Positions 51,025 through 60,199 of a DNA stretch of 64,000 bases are shown here, one piece after another. The translations under genes and the position numbers were made by a program. The notes under the pieces are model-generated. The model was not told the DNA's origin and searched no databases. It worked only from the letters and a program-made list of their open reading frames with translations. The stretch is taken from positions 1-64,000 of the forward strand of contig NZ_RWJX01000001.1 of the NCBI RefSeq assembly GCF_004123805.1. Reading direction: 5' to 3'. Source of the stretch: Cellulomonas endophytica. Its GTDB lineage: Bacteria > Actinomycetota > Actinomycetes > Actinomycetales > Cellulomonadaceae. Each line of letters opens with the position of its first letter. Position 1 is the stretch's first letter.

Positions 51025-53222
51025 CTCTGCTCCCTGCTGTCGTCGGTCGGGGGGATGCGCGTCGTCGGTCCGGTGGGGCCGGTGGCCCCCGGACGGTCCG
51101 GGGCGTCGGGCGGGACGTCCGACGGCACCTGGTTCGGGCCCGCCTGGGCGGGCCGGGGCTCGTCCTGCCGGTGCAGCCGGACGCCGACGAGCGCCACGTC
51201 GTCCGTGGGCCGGGCGGGGAGCAGCCGCGCCACGAGCGTGTCGAGCAGCGCCTTCAGCGGCTGGTCGCGCGCCGCGGGCTCGGCGAGGACGTCCCGCAGG
51301 CGCCGCGTGCCCTCCGCGAGGGGCTCGCCGCGGCGCTCGACGAGGCCGTCCGTGTACAGCAGGACGGTGCTGCCCCGCTCCAGCAGCAGGGTGTGCTCCT
51401 CGCGCGGGCTGTCGGGCACGACGCCGAGCAGGGCGTCGGTCGCGCCCGGCGCGACGGCGTCGACGGTCCCGTCGGGGTGCGCGACGACCGGCGCGGGGTG
51501 GCCGGCGCTGGACCACACCACGCGGGACACCCCGCGCGCCCGCTCGTCGGGGGTCTGCTCCACGCGGGCGACGACCGCCGTCGCGATCGTCGGCGAGCCC
51601 AGCGTCCGCAGCGTCCCGTCGACCCGGCGGAGCAGCTCGGCCGGACCGGCACCCGTCGCCACGGCGACGCCCCGCAGGAGGGCGCGCAGCTGGCCCATCT
51701 GCGCGGCGGCCTCCATGTCGTGCCCGACCACGTCCCCGACGACGAGCACCGTGCGGCCGTCGCCCTGGAGGAACGCGTCGTACCAGTCGCCGCCGACACG
51801 CGCGGCCTCCGCGGCCGGCTCGTACCGCACCGCGATCTCCACGTGGTCGGGCTCCGGCGGGTCGGACAGCATCGCCCGCTGCAGGGCCTCCGCCACGTGG
51901 ACCTGCTCGCCGTACAGGCGGGCGTTGTCCAGCGCGAGGCCGGCCCGGGCGGCGACCTCCGTCGCCGTGCGCAGGTCCTCCTCGTCGAACCCCTCGCGCG
52001 CCGGGCCGGTGAAGAGGCTCAGCGCCCCGACCGTGCGGCCGCGGGCGCGCATGGGCAGCACCGCCGCGGACCGGGGAGCGAGCACCGCGAGCAGCTCCCG
52101 GGCCTCGCCCGAGCGCAGCACGGTCGCGATCCGCTCGTGCGCCGGCTCCGGCACGCGGACCGGGAGGCCGCCCTCGAGCGCGGCCCGCAGGAAGGACGCG
52201 TCGTCGAGCGCGGTCAGGCGCGAGGCCGTGTACCGCTCGACGAGGGGCCGGTAGGCGGGGTCCACGTGCCAGGAGGCGATGTCGCGGACCCGCCGGCCCG
52301 CCGGCCCGTGCTCGTCGACGAGGGTGACCACGCACCAGTCGGCGAGCGCCGGCACGATCGTGCGGGCCAGGAGGCCCACCGCCCGCTCCGCGTCGAGGGT
52401 CTCCCCCAGGCGTCCGGAGACCTCCGCCAGCAGCTCGAGGCGGCGGCGGGCGCGCTCCGCGGCCTCCTGCGCACGGTGGCGCGCGCTGACGTCGAGGAAG
52501 TAGACCGACAGCCCCTCCGGCCCCGGCCAGGCGCGCACCTCGTACCAGCGGTCGAGCGGCGCGGGGTAGTAGGCGTCGAACGCGACGGGCTCCCCCGTCG
52601 CGAGGGCGTGCCGGTAGTGGCGCTCGAAGTCCGTGCCGGGCGCGGCCGGGAAGAGGGACCAGACGTCCCCCCCGAGGAGCTCCTCCCGGCCGCGGCCGAG
52701 CAGGCGCTCCGCCTCGCCGTTGACGAACGTGAACCGCCAGTCGTGGTCGAGGGCGATGAACGCCGTGGGCATCGCCTCGAGCAGCCGTGCGACGCGCAGG
52801 GCGGCGTCGGAGACGTCGGTGGTGTCGAACGCCGACCCGACGACGCGGACCGGCGTGCCGTCGAGGTCCAGCAGCACCCGCCCGCGGGCCGCGAACCAGC
52901 GCGTGCGGCCGGCGGGGGTGGTGATGCGGTACTCGATGGCGAAGTCGCCGCCCGTCGGCATCGCGGCGCCGATCGCGGCGTGCACCCCGGCCCGGTCGTC
53001 CGGGTGCACGATGGCGTCGAAGTCCTCGATCCGCCCGCCCCAGCGGCTGCGGTCGAACCCCGCGAGCTCGAGCATCCGGTCCGACCAGCGCAGCTCGCCC
53101 GTGGCCAGGTCCCACTCGTAGGTGCCGATGCCGGCCGCCTCGATGGCGAGCCGGCCCAGGACGAGGTCCACGTCCGCGCGCGGCGCCGCGGCCGGGTGCT
53201 CCCCGGTGCCCTCGGTCCCCAT
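51021..53222 (-). CDS. PAS-PAS-GAF-SpoIIE protein phosphatase
   Basis: This 733-residue protein has two PAS domains (about 20-140 and 143-265), GAF (about 285-460) and SpoIIE/PP2C (about 490-690) with [16 protein letters not shown] and TDDVALVGV intact. The first PAS shows the PAS_3 pattern (FDAIVHPDDRAGV, EYRITTPAGRTRWF). There is no LOV cysteine, so the signal is unknown. A Pro-rich tail of about 40 residues ends the protein. It would dephosphorylate a STAS-domain protein. It leads the two-gene unit with SMP-30. Confidence 0.9.
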   Translation of the reverse strand: MGTEGTGEHPAAAPRADVDLVLGRLAIEAAGIGTYEWDLATGELRWSDRMLELAGFDRSRWGGRIEDFDAIVHPDDRAGVHAAIGAAMPTGGDFAIEYRITTPAGRTRWFAARGRVLLDLDGTPVRVVGSAFDTTDVSDAALRVARLLEAMPTAFIALDHDWRFTFVNGEAERLLGRGREELLGGDVWSLFPAAPGTDFERHYRHALATGEPVAFDAYYPAPLDRWYEVRAWPGPEGLSVYFLDVSARHRAQEAAERARRRLELLAEVSGRLGETLDAERAVGLLARTIVPALADWCVVTLVDEHGPAGRRVRDIASWHVDPAYRPLVERYTASRLTALDDASFLRAALEGGLPVRVPEPAHERIATVLRSGEARELLAVLAPRSAAVLPMRARGRTVGALSLFTGPAREGFDEEDLRTATEVAARAGLALDNARLYGEQVHVAEALQRAMLSDPPEPDHVEIAVRYEPAAEAARVGGDWYDAFLQGDGRTVLVVGDVVGHDMEAAAQMGQLRALLRGVAVATGAGPAELLRRVDGTLRTLGSPTIATAVVARVEQTPDERARGVSRVVWSSAGHPAPVVAHPDGTVDAVAPGATDALLGVVPDSPREEHTLLLERGSTVLLYTDGLVERRGEPLAEGTRRLRDVLAEPAARDQPLKALLDTLVARLLPARPTDDVALVGVRLHRQDEPRPAQAGPNQVPSDVPPDAPDRPGATGPTGPTTRIPPTDDSREQR

Positions 53223-53369
53223 GCGCGTCCCGTCGCCCGTCCTCGCCCGCCCGGCCGGGCGGCGGCCCCATCCTGTCGGATCCCGGTGCGCCCCGCGTCC
53301 CCGCGGGACCGCGCGCCGCGTCCCGGGCGGATCGTGGTCCGTGCCGCCCGCCCCGGCGCGGTGCGACGG

Positions 53370-54350
53370 TCAGCCGGGGACGGGCCGGCGGCGGGGGGCG
53401 ACGCCGCGCAGGTCCCGTGCGGCGGCGAGGACGTCGGCCGCGGACACGGCCAGCAGGGCGGGGTCCGGCGTCTCGGCGAAGGTCTCCCCCCGGCGCACGG
53501 AGGCGTCCGTGAGGACCACGTGCGGGCCGTCGGCGGGCGGTCCCCACTCCTCCGGCGGCGCGGGCCCGAAGAGGACCACGGACGGCACGCCGTAGGCCGA
53601 CGCCAGGTGCGCGACGCCGGTGTCCGCGCTGACGACGAGGGCGGCGTCGTGGACGAGCAGGGCGAGGGCGGTGAGATCGAGGTCGCCGGCCAGCACGGCG
53701 GCCGGCGGCAGGCCGGCGCCCCGGGCGACGGCGCGCGCCCGCTCCGCCTCCGCCGCGCTCCCGGTCACCACGACGGGCAGGCCGTCCTCGGCCAGCGCGG
53801 CGGCCACGGCCGCGAAGCGCTCGACGGGCCAGCGCCGCGCCCCGTGGAACGCACCGACGTGCACCACCGCCGCGGCGGTCACCACGGCGTCCCCGTCAGG
53901 CCGCCGCAGGGCGAGGTCGTCCGGGTCGGCGGGGACGCCGTGCGCCGTCACCAGCCGTGCCCAGCGGACGCGCTCGTGGATGCCGTCCTGCCACGGCGGC
54001 CCGTCGGGGTCGCTCGGCGATCGGTGCTGCAGCACCCGTCGGGCCCCCAGGGCCGCGATGACGTCCCGGCTGTCCGGCCCGTCCCCGTGGAGGTTCACCG
54101 CGACGTCGACGCGGCCCGGGGCGAGCGGCAGCGGCGCGTCGAGGCCCGGCGTGGGCAGGTGGGCGTCCACGCCGCCGACGAGGTCGACCAGCGGCGCCAG
54201 CCAGCCGGGGACCGCCACGACGAGGTCGTGGTCGGGGAAGCCGCGCCGCAGCGCGTGGAGCGCCGGCACCGCGACGAGCAGGTCGCCGAGCTTGAGCGCG
54301 CGCAGGGCCAGGACCTCGGGCCGGTCGCGGACCTCGCCGGGCGGCCTCAC
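53370..54350 (-). CDS. Family 9 glycosyltransferase (heptosyltransferase-like)
   Basis: This 326-residue GT-B protein has VLALRALKLGDLLVAVPALHALRR at the start in two parts, HVGAFHGARRWPVERFAAVA in the middle and the donor-binding end VSADTGVAHLASAYGVPSVV followed by LFGPAPPEEWGPP. It resembles WaaF/ADP-heptose transferases, which also occur in actinobacteria for surface glycans. The GTG start overlaps the membrane-protein stop by four bases (GTGA). Confidence 0.9.
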   Translation of the reverse strand: MRPPGEVRDRPEVLALRALKLGDLLVAVPALHALRRGFPDHDLVVAVPGWLAPLVDLVGGVDAHLPTPGLDAPLPLAPGRVDVAVNLHGDGPDSRDVIAALGARRVLQHRSPSDPDGPPWQDGIHERVRWARLVTAHGVPADPDDLALRRPDGDAVVTAAAVVHVGAFHGARRWPVERFAAVAAALAEDGLPVVVTGSAAEAERARAVARGAGLPPAAVLAGDLDLTALALLVHDAALVVSADTGVAHLASAYGVPSVVLFGPAPPEEWGPPADGPHVVLTDASVRRGETFAETPDPALLAVSAADVLAAARDLRGVAPRRRPVPG

Positions 54351-55561
54351 GCCGCGCCGCCCCGGGACGCTGCCGACGGGTCGCGCCCTGTCCCGTGCCT
54401 TGTCCCGTCCCCGGCCCCGTGCCCCTGCCCGTGGTCGTGGTCGTGATCCGCGCGGCGCTCGATCTCGCCCAGCTCCGCGGTGACGATGCCGAGGACCAGC
54501 AGGTCGGCCACCAGGCCCGCGACCGCTGCCCACTCGAGCAGGCCGAAGAGGAACACGTCGGTGACGAGCAGGCTCACCAGGACGGCACGACGGAAGCGGC
54601 GGTAGGCCCGTTCCCGGTCGCGTCCGACCACCGCCAGGCCGGCCCCCGCGAAGGCGGTCGACACCACGGCGCCGGCGACGAGGCCGACGACGACCCACGC
54701 GGGTGCCGGCGCGCCCGCCCGGCCCGCGAGCACCCCGCCGACGGCGGTCGTGAGCGAGACGAGGACGAGGACGAGGACCGTGAGCACCGGGACCCACCGC
54801 TCCGCGACGGCGCGGTGCGTCGCGCGGCTGACGGCGCGCTGCACCGCGTCGACGGGGTTCGGCACCTCGGCGTCGTCGTCGGCCACCGCGTCCAGCAGCG
54901 CCCGGACCTCGCGGCTCCCCCGCACGTCGCCCGCGTGGTCGAGCAGCCCGTAGGCCTCGCGGCGCGCGTGCGGCGTGAACCCCCCGACGAGCCCGGCGAC
55001 CGCCCGGTCCGCGGCGGCGGCCAGGTGCTCGGCGGGGTCGTGCGGCCGCCGCCCGTGCAGCGCGTCGGCGAGCAGCACGAGCAGGACGACCGTGCCGTAG
55101 ATGAGGGCGGCGGCCGGCCGGTAGAAGTAGTCGTTGTCGGACGTGACGAACTTGCCGATCTCGTCGACGAACAGCCCGAAGCCGATGCCGCCGATCACCG
55201 CGCCCAGGGGGCGGGCCGTCGGGCCCGCGAACGACAGCAGCGCGAGGAAGGCGACCGCGAGCAGGAGCCCGCCCCACAGCACGTGGGCGACGTGGAGCCC
55301 GTCACCGCCCAGGCGCGGCCAGCCCAGGGCGGCCAGCACGAGGCGGGTGACCATGACCGTCGCCACGGTGACCACCAGGAAGGCGGCCACCGAGGACGGC
55401 GCCGCGGGGTCGCGCGGCAGGCCGAGGCGCAGGAGCGGGCTGCGGTGACGTGGGCGCGTGCCGACGGGTCGCGCACCCGACGCCGGACCGCCGGCCGGGG
55501 CGGCGGCTCGGGTCCCGGGGGCGCCGCGGTCGGCGTCGCGGGGCGAGGAGGGGTCGGGCAC
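54347..55561 (-). CDS. Integral membrane protein of unknown function
   Basis: This 404-residue protein has about eight hydrophobic helices in two groups (60-175 and 265-380) around a cytoplasmic middle region (PHDPAEHLAAAADRAVAGLV). GIGFGLFVDEIGKFVTSDNDYFY is a conserved-looking stretch seen in actinobacterial membrane proteins. The C-terminus has a His-Asp run (HDHDHGQGHG) that could bind metal. It starts at GTG 55561 behind GAGG and is coupled to the glycosyltransferase. Confidence 0.75.
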   Translation of the reverse strand: MPDPSSPRDADRGAPGTRAAAPAGGPASGARPVGTRPRHRSPLLRLGLPRDPAAPSSVAAFLVVTVATVMVTRLVLAALGWPRLGGDGLHVAHVLWGGLLLAVAFLALLSFAGPTARPLGAVIGGIGFGLFVDEIGKFVTSDNDYFYRPAAALIYGTVVLLVLLADALHGRRPHDPAEHLAAAADRAVAGLVGGFTPHARREAYGLLDHAGDVRGSREVRALLDAVADDDAEVPNPVDAVQRAVSRATHRAVAERWVPVLTVLVLVLVSLTTAVGGVLAGRAGAPAPAWVVVGLVAGAVVSTAFAGAGLAVVGRDRERAYRRFRRAVLVSLLVTDVFLFGLLEWAAVAGLVADLLVLGIVTAELGEIERRADHDHDHGQGHGAGDGTRHGTGRDPSAASRGGAA

Positions 55562-55568
55562 GGGCGCC

Positions 55569-56153
55569 TCAGGCCGCGTGCGCCGCGAGGGCGCGCTCCA
55601 CCGCGGCGACGGCGTCGAGCAGGGGGTGCCGACCCGCGAGCCGGTCGAGGGCCACGAGCCCGGCCCGGCCGTGGCGCGCGTGCAGCGCGACCACGGCCGC
55701 GAGCACCTCGCCCGCCGCGGACGGGACGTCGGCCGGTGCCGCGACGACCGCGTCCAGCGCCGGTCCGTCCGCGTCCTCCGCCGTGACGAGCAGTGCCGGG
55801 GCGAACTCGCGCGCCGGGCGCACCCGGACCCGCAGGCCCTCCGCCTCGTGGGGCAGCGGCAGGTCGAGCCCGCCGAGGCGGGCCCCCGCGAGGGCGGCCC
55901 GCAGCCGTGCGGCCTCCTCGGTGCCCAGGCCCGCCGTCGCGTCGACCTCGTCGAGGTCCGCCAGCAGCACGCAGGCCTCGTCGGGCTCGCCGTGCGCGGG
56001 GTGCCAGGCGCCGTCGAGCTCGAGCACGAGGAAGCCGTCCTCGACGGACCAGGCGGCCTCGACGAGCGCGAGCCGCTCGGCGAGACCCAGGCCCGCGAAC
56101 GGGTTCCGCCGGGTCGTCGCCACCAGGCCGCAGGAGCAGGAGAGCGTCGTCAT
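55569..56153 (-). CDS. Hypothetical protein with CSCG motif
   Basis: This 194-residue soluble protein begins MTTLSCSCGLVATTRRNPFA; two close cysteines could bind a metal or be redox active. The rest is Ala/Leu-rich and mixed alpha/beta, with no domain I recognise. It starts at ATG 56153 with a weak ribosome-binding site and ends eight bases before the membrane-protein gene, so it is probably in the same unit. Confidence 0.6.
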   Translation of the reverse strand: MTTLSCSCGLVATTRRNPFAGLGLAERLALVEAAWSVEDGFLVLELDGAWHPAHGEPDEACVLLADLDEVDATAGLGTEEAARLRAALAGARLGGLDLPLPHEAEGLRVRVRPAREFAPALLVTAEDADGPALDAVVAAPADVPSAAGEVLAAVVALHARHGRAGLVALDRLAGRHPLLDAVAAVERALAAHAA

Positions 56154-56248
56154 GCCACCAGGGTGCACCGGGGGTCCGACACGGCGGCCCCCGGCGCGCC
56201 GACGGGGCCGCACGGCCGCCCCCCTGGCGGGCCCGAGGAGGGCCCGGC

Positions 56249-56479
56249 TCAGGCGTCCCGCTCCAGCACCTTGGCCTCGTGGACGTCGACGCCGGGCACG
56301 GACAGCCCCTTGGCGGCCTTGGAGAACGCGGCGACGAGGCTGGAGGCCGTGCGGTCCTCCTCGCGGATGTCGTCGGGCTGGAGGGAGTCCTCCGGAGTGG
56401 AGTCGCGGACGGCGTCGACGAGCGCCGCCTCGTCCGTCACGTCGACCTGGAGCTCGAGGGTCAGGGTGTGCTTCGCCAT
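56249..56479 (-). CDS. Small hypothetical protein
   Basis: This 76-residue protein starts MAKHTLTLELQVDVTDEAAL and contains SSLVAAFSKAAKGLSVPGVD. It looks like a beta-alpha-beta single domain with no signal or membrane segment. The ribosome-binding site is weak (CTGGGGG). Protein-like composition supports it. Function unknown. Confidence 0.6.
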   Translation of the reverse strand: MAKHTLTLELQVDVTDEAALVDAVRDSTPEDSLQPDDIREEDRTASSLVAAFSKAAKGLSVPGVDVHEAKVLERDA

Positions 56480-56624
56480 GCCCCCAGCCTGGGGCCCCGC
56501 CCGCCTCCCGGCCACCGCAGGGCGCCGGGCCGGGCCTCAGGTGATCGCCGCCCGGCCGACGGGCGGCGTGCGGGCGGCGTGCGGGCGGCGTGCGGGCGGG
56601 GCGGCCCGGTGCGACGGTGGGGCC

Positions 56625-57410
56625 ATGCCCCCCACCGCCGCCCCCCCGCCGTCGGGCCTGCCCACCGCCCCCGCGTCGCCCGACCGGCCCGCCCACCTGC
56701 TGCTCGTCCGGCACGGCGAGAGCGTGGGCAACGTCGCCGCGACCGCGGCCGAGGCGTCCGCGGCCGAGGTCGTCGACGTCGTCACCCGGGACGCCGACAC
56801 GCCTCTGTCCGACCGCGGCGTGGAGCAGGCGCGCGCCCTCGGCCGCCGGCTCGCGGCCCTCGACCCCGGGGACCGGCCGGACGCCGTCTGGTGCTCGCCC
56901 TACGTCCGGGCGCACCGCACGACCCTCGAGGCGCTCGCTGCCGCCGGGCTGGCGGTCCCCGTCCGCGTCGACGAGCGCCTGCGCGACCGCGAGCTCGGCA
57001 TCACGGACCGGCTGACGGCCCGCGGCATCGCGGCCCGGCTGCCCGACGAGGCGGCGCGGCGCAGGCTCCTCGGCAAGATGTACTACCGGCCGCCGGGCGG
57101 GGAGTCATGGGCGGACGTCGCCCTGCGGCTGCGGTCGGTCCTCGCCGACGTCGAACGCCTCGCCGCGGGCCGGCGGGTGCTCGTCGTCACCCACGACGCC
57201 GTCGTGCACCTCGTCCGCTACGTGCTCGAGGAGCTCTCGGAGGACCAGCTCCTGGCCGCGGTGCGCGAGCGCAGCGTCCGCAACGCCTCCCTCACCCGCC
57301 TCGACCCGCCGGCGGACGGGACGGGCCCCTGGCGCACGGTGCTGCTCGACGACGTCGGCCACCTCGACGACGTGCCCGTGACGGAGCACGAGGGGCGGGG
57401 GGACGCGTGA
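56625..57410 (+). CDS. Histidine phosphatase (phosphoglycerate-mutase-like)
   Basis: This 261-residue protein carries the RHG motif LLVRHGESVGN with the phospho-accepting His, a conserved Arg in SPYVRAHRTT, RDRELGITDR, and the second catalytic His in VVTHDAVVH. It hydrolyses phosphate esters; the substrate is unknown. Its stop overlaps the start of the NAD(P)H-hydrate dehydratase gene (GTGA). Confidence 0.9.
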   Translation: MPPTAAPPPSGLPTAPASPDRPAHLLLVRHGESVGNVAATAAEASAAEVVDVVTRDADTPLSDRGVEQARALGRRLAALDPGDRPDAVWCSPYVRAHRTTLEALAAAGLAVPVRVDERLRDRELGITDRLTARGIAARLPDEAARRRLLGKMYYRPPGGESWADVALRLRSVLADVERLAAGRRVLVVTHDAVVHLVRYVLEELSEDQLLAAVRERSVRNASLTRLDPPADGTGPWRTVLLDDVGHLDDVPVTEHEGRGDA

Positions 57411-58330
57411 GCGAGCACGCTCCGGCCCCGCTCCCCCTGACGCCGTCCGCCCTGCGGGCCTGGCCCCTGCCCGACCGGCGGGGCTCGAAGGACGACCGCG
57501 GCGGGGTGCTCGTGATCGGCGGCGCCCGCGCCACCGTCGGCGCAGTCCTGCTGGCCGGCACCGCGTCGCTGCGGGTGGGCGCCGGGCGGCTCACGCTCGC
57601 GGTCGCGCGCTCGGCAGCGCCGTCCCTCGCCGTCGCCGTCCCCGAGGCGGGCGTCGTCGGGCTGCCCGAGACGGCGGCGGGCTCCCTCGTCGGCACGCAC
57701 GGCGGGCTCCTGGACGCCGAGCTCGAGCGTGCGGACGTGGTCCTGCTGGGGCCGGGCCTCGACGAGCCCGACGGCACCCGGGCACTGCTGCGTGCGGTGG
57801 TCGCCGCGCTGCCGCCCACGACGCCCGTGGTCCTCGACGCCTTCGCCCTCGGCGTCCTGCCCAGCACCCCCGACGTGCGCGCCGCGCTCGCCGGGCGCCT
57901 CGCGCTGACGCCGAACGGCGCGGAGGCCGCACGCCTGCTGGGCAGCCGGGGCGAGGAGGACGACGCCACGGCGGCCGCCCGCGTGGCCGAGCGCTTCGGG
58001 GCGGTCGTCACGCTGCGCGGCCAGGTCGCCGCGCCCCCGGACGACGACGGCACGCACGAGGACGGCGACGGCCCGTCGGCGTCGGGCGCCTGGGCCTGCG
58101 CCAGCGGGTACTCCGGGCTGGGGACCTCGGGCAGCGGAGACGTGCTCGCCGGGGCGGTCGCCGGGCTCGTCGCGGGCGGCGCCACGTTGCCGCAGGCCAC
58201 CGCCTGGGGCGTGTCCCTGCACGCGACGGCCGGTGACCGCCTCGCGGCGCGCGTCGGCCCGCTGGGCTACCTCGCCCGCGAGCTGCTCGACGAGCTGCCG
58301 CGCGTGCTCGTCGAGCTCACGGCTCGCTGA
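57407..58330 (+). CDS. nnrD: ADP-dependent NAD(P)H-hydrate dehydratase (NnrD type)
   Basis: This 307-residue protein of ribokinase-like fold repairs hydrated NAD(P)H. It shows GGVLVIGGARATVGAVLLAG, VVLLGPGLDEPDG, LTPNGAEAARLLG and the nucleotide-binding YSGLGTSGSGDVLAGAVAG with catalytic Asp. The usual N-terminal NnrE epimerase domain is absent, so only the dehydratase half is encoded. The start GTG is within the stop of the phosphatase gene. Confidence 0.9.
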   Translation: MSEHAPAPLPLTPSALRAWPLPDRRGSKDDRGGVLVIGGARATVGAVLLAGTASLRVGAGRLTLAVARSAAPSLAVAVPEAGVVGLPETAAGSLVGTHGGLLDAELERADVVLLGPGLDEPDGTRALLRAVVAALPPTTPVVLDAFALGVLPSTPDVRAALAGRLALTPNGAEAARLLGSRGEEDDATAAARVAERFGAVVTLRGQVAAPPDDDGTHEDGDGPSASGAWACASGYSGLGTSGSGDVLAGAVAGLVAGGATLPQATAWGVSLHATAGDRLAARVGPLGYLARELLDELPRVLVELTAR

Positions 58331-58583
58331 GGCCGGAGGGCGGCGCGACGACGGGGACACCCCCGCCCGGCGTCCGCAGCAGCGAGCCGGGTCCCCGCGC
58401 GGTGGGCACCGCGGCCACCCTCCGGCGGCGCGCCCGACGGCGGTCGAGCTCCTCCGCGACCTGGAGCAGCCGGACGGCGGCCGCCGCACGCTCGTCGTCG
58501 CACGCCGACTCGGTCCGGACGGTGACCGCCTGGGCGAACAGCACACGGAGACGGTCGTCGGTGACGAGCACGAGCTCGGTCAT
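58317..58583 (-). CDS. Small hypothetical protein, 88 residues
   Basis: The ATG at 58583 follows GGAGAG by four bases. The protein begins MTELVLVTDDRLRVLFAQAV, continues as a charged helix (ERAAAAVRLLQVAEELDRRR) and ends in a Pro/Gly-rich tail. Its last 14 bases overlap the end of nnrD in convergent orientation. No family recognised. Confidence 0.55.
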   Translation of the reverse strand: MTELVLVTDDRLRVLFAQAVTVRTESACDDERAAAAVRLLQVAEELDRRRARRRRVAAVPTARGPGSLLRTPGGGVPVVAPPSGLSEP

Positions 58584-58610
58584 GGGGCTCTCCGGGCGGG
58601 GCCAGCCGGG

Positions 58611-58625
58611 CGGGTGCTTCACCCG
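58611..58625. promoter_or_regulatory. CGGGTG-CTT-CACCCG inverted repeat upstream of the 88-residue gene
   Basis: A perfect six-base inverted repeat with a three-base centre lies 28 bases before the ATG. It uses the same GGGTG/CACCC words as the polysaccharide-island promoters, so it may be a site for the same or a related regulator. Confidence 0.4.
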
Positions 58626-58727
58626 GGCGGGCGACCAGGCTCCCACATCGACGCGGTCGTGTACACGGGCGCGTCGGCCGAGGACGTCGGCCGTGACGAG
58701 CCGGTCCGCCCGGCCGCGACCCGGGCC

Positions 58728-60062
58728 TCAGGCGGCCGGGCCGGCGGGACGGTGGGCGGCCGTCTGCTCGACGATGGACGCGGCGAGGTCGCGGACCTTC
58801 ACGTTGCGCTGCTGGCTGAGCCGGGCCAGGAACGCGAAGGCCTCGTCCGGGGTGCCGCCACGCCGGGCCATGACGATGCCCTTGGCCTCGTCGATGACCG
58901 CGCGGGACCGCAGCGCCTCGTCGAGCTGCCCCGCCAGGTCCCGCAGGCGCTGCTTCTGCCGCACCTCGGCCAGCACGGCGCCCGCCGCCGCGGCGAGCAG
59001 CTCGGCGGTCTGCACCTCGGCCTCGCCGTACGCGGCCGTGCGCGTGGCGTAGCAGTTGATCGCCCCGGCCGGCTCGCCGTCGACCACCAGGGGCACGGCG
59101 ACGACGGAGCGGGCGGCGGCGGCCCGCGCGCGAGCCGCCAGCCGCGGCCACCGGGGGTCGGCGCTGACATCCCCCGTGAGCACCGTCTCGTGCGACTCGG
59201 GGGCCGTCACGCACGGACCCTGTCCCGTCTGGACCTGGAGCCCGTCGAGCTCGTCCGCGACGGGGGACGTCGACGCCAGCGCCGTCGGAGCCGCGGCGGA
59301 GCCGAGCTCGACGCTCACCGCGTCCGTGCCCGGGAGGGCTCGCTCGACCACGGTCGCGACCCGCTGCAGCAGGGCACGCGGGTCCAGGTCCTGCGCCGGC
59401 AGCGCGCACATCTCGACGAAGCCCGCCGCCAGGAGCAGCGGCTCGGACCCCGCTCCACCGGCGCCGTCGACGGGCGACCCCGCCTCCGGGCCGGCGAGCA
59501 GCGTCCATGCGAGCTCGTCCTCGCCGCCGGCCCAGCCGTCCCCGGTCACGACCAGGTCGACCTCGACCGCGTCGGACCGCCGGGGCAGGAGGCGGACACG
59601 CCCGCGGGCCGTGCCCTCCCCTGCGCCCGGCAGCAGGCCGAGGACCGCACCCCGGTCGTCCTCGTGGACGAAGCCCACCAGCGGCTTGCGCAGGAGGTGC
59701 AGCAGGGCGATGCGCAGCAGGCGGGCGGCGGCGCTGTTCGCGGAGGTGACGACCCCGGCGCGGTCGGTGACCAGCATGGGCACGGGCAGGAGCCCGGCCA
59801 GCCACTGACGCTGGAGCCCGGACGCGCGACGCTCGGCGAGCAGCGCTGCGATCTGGTCCCGCTGGACCCGCGCCTCCTCGTCGGCGACCCGCAGCGCCGC
59901 GTGCGCGCTCTCCAGCTTCTCGAGCAGCGCGACGGGGTCGGCGTCGGCGGTCGTCAGACCCGTGAGGACCTCGTCCAGGGCGGTGGGCCCGCCCGGTGCC
60001 CAGGGGCGGCCCGCGCCCGGCCCGGGTCGTGGCGTCCGGCGACGGTCCGGGGTCGTGGTCAC
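58728..60062 (-). CDS. PAS-GAF-ANTAR RNA-binding antiterminator-type regulator
   Basis: In this 444-residue protein a short coiled coil (about 35-75) is followed by PAS (about 80-165, LLPVPMLVTDRAGVVTSANS), GAF (about 215-370, VQTGQGPCVTA and GAINCYA) and C-terminal ANTAR (about 380-435, RSRAVIDEAKGIVMARRG and FLARLSQQRNVKVRDLA). ANTAR domains bind paired RNA hairpins to prevent termination. The GTG start at 60062 follows AAGAGG. The signal is unknown. Confidence 0.9.
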   Translation of the reverse strand: MTTTPDRRRTPRPGPGAGRPWAPGGPTALDEVLTGLTTADADPVALLEKLESAHAALRVADEEARVQRDQIAALLAERRASGLQRQWLAGLLPVPMLVTDRAGVVTSANSAAARLLRIALLHLLRKPLVGFVHEDDRGAVLGLLPGAGEGTARGRVRLLPRRSDAVEVDLVVTGDGWAGGEDELAWTLLAGPEAGSPVDGAGGAGSEPLLLAAGFVEMCALPAQDLDPRALLQRVATVVERALPGTDAVSVELGSAAAPTALASTSPVADELDGLQVQTGQGPCVTAPESHETVLTGDVSADPRWPRLAARARAAAARSVVAVPLVVDGEPAGAINCYATRTAAYGEAEVQTAELLAAAAGAVLAEVRQKQRLRDLAGQLDEALRSRAVIDEAKGIVMARRGGTPDEAFAFLARLSQQRNVKVRDLAASIVEQTAAHRPAGPAA

Positions 60063-60157
60063 GGTGCCTCTTCTCGGCGTGGCCCCTCCGGACGAGGGGA
60101 CCGGCCCCCAGCCTGGCACAGGCCGCCCGAGGGGCGGGGCGGGGTCCGGGCACGGCG

Positions 60158-60190
60158 ACGCCCCCCGGCACCGGCGGTCCCGGGGGGCGT
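60158..60190 (-). terminator. Hairpin terminator after manganese catalase gene
   Basis: ACGCCCCCCGG (60158-60168) and CCGGGGGGCGT (60180-60190) pair perfectly around an eleven-base loop, ten bases after the catalase stop codon. Confidence 0.75.
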
Positions 60191-60199
60191 GCCGTGGCG

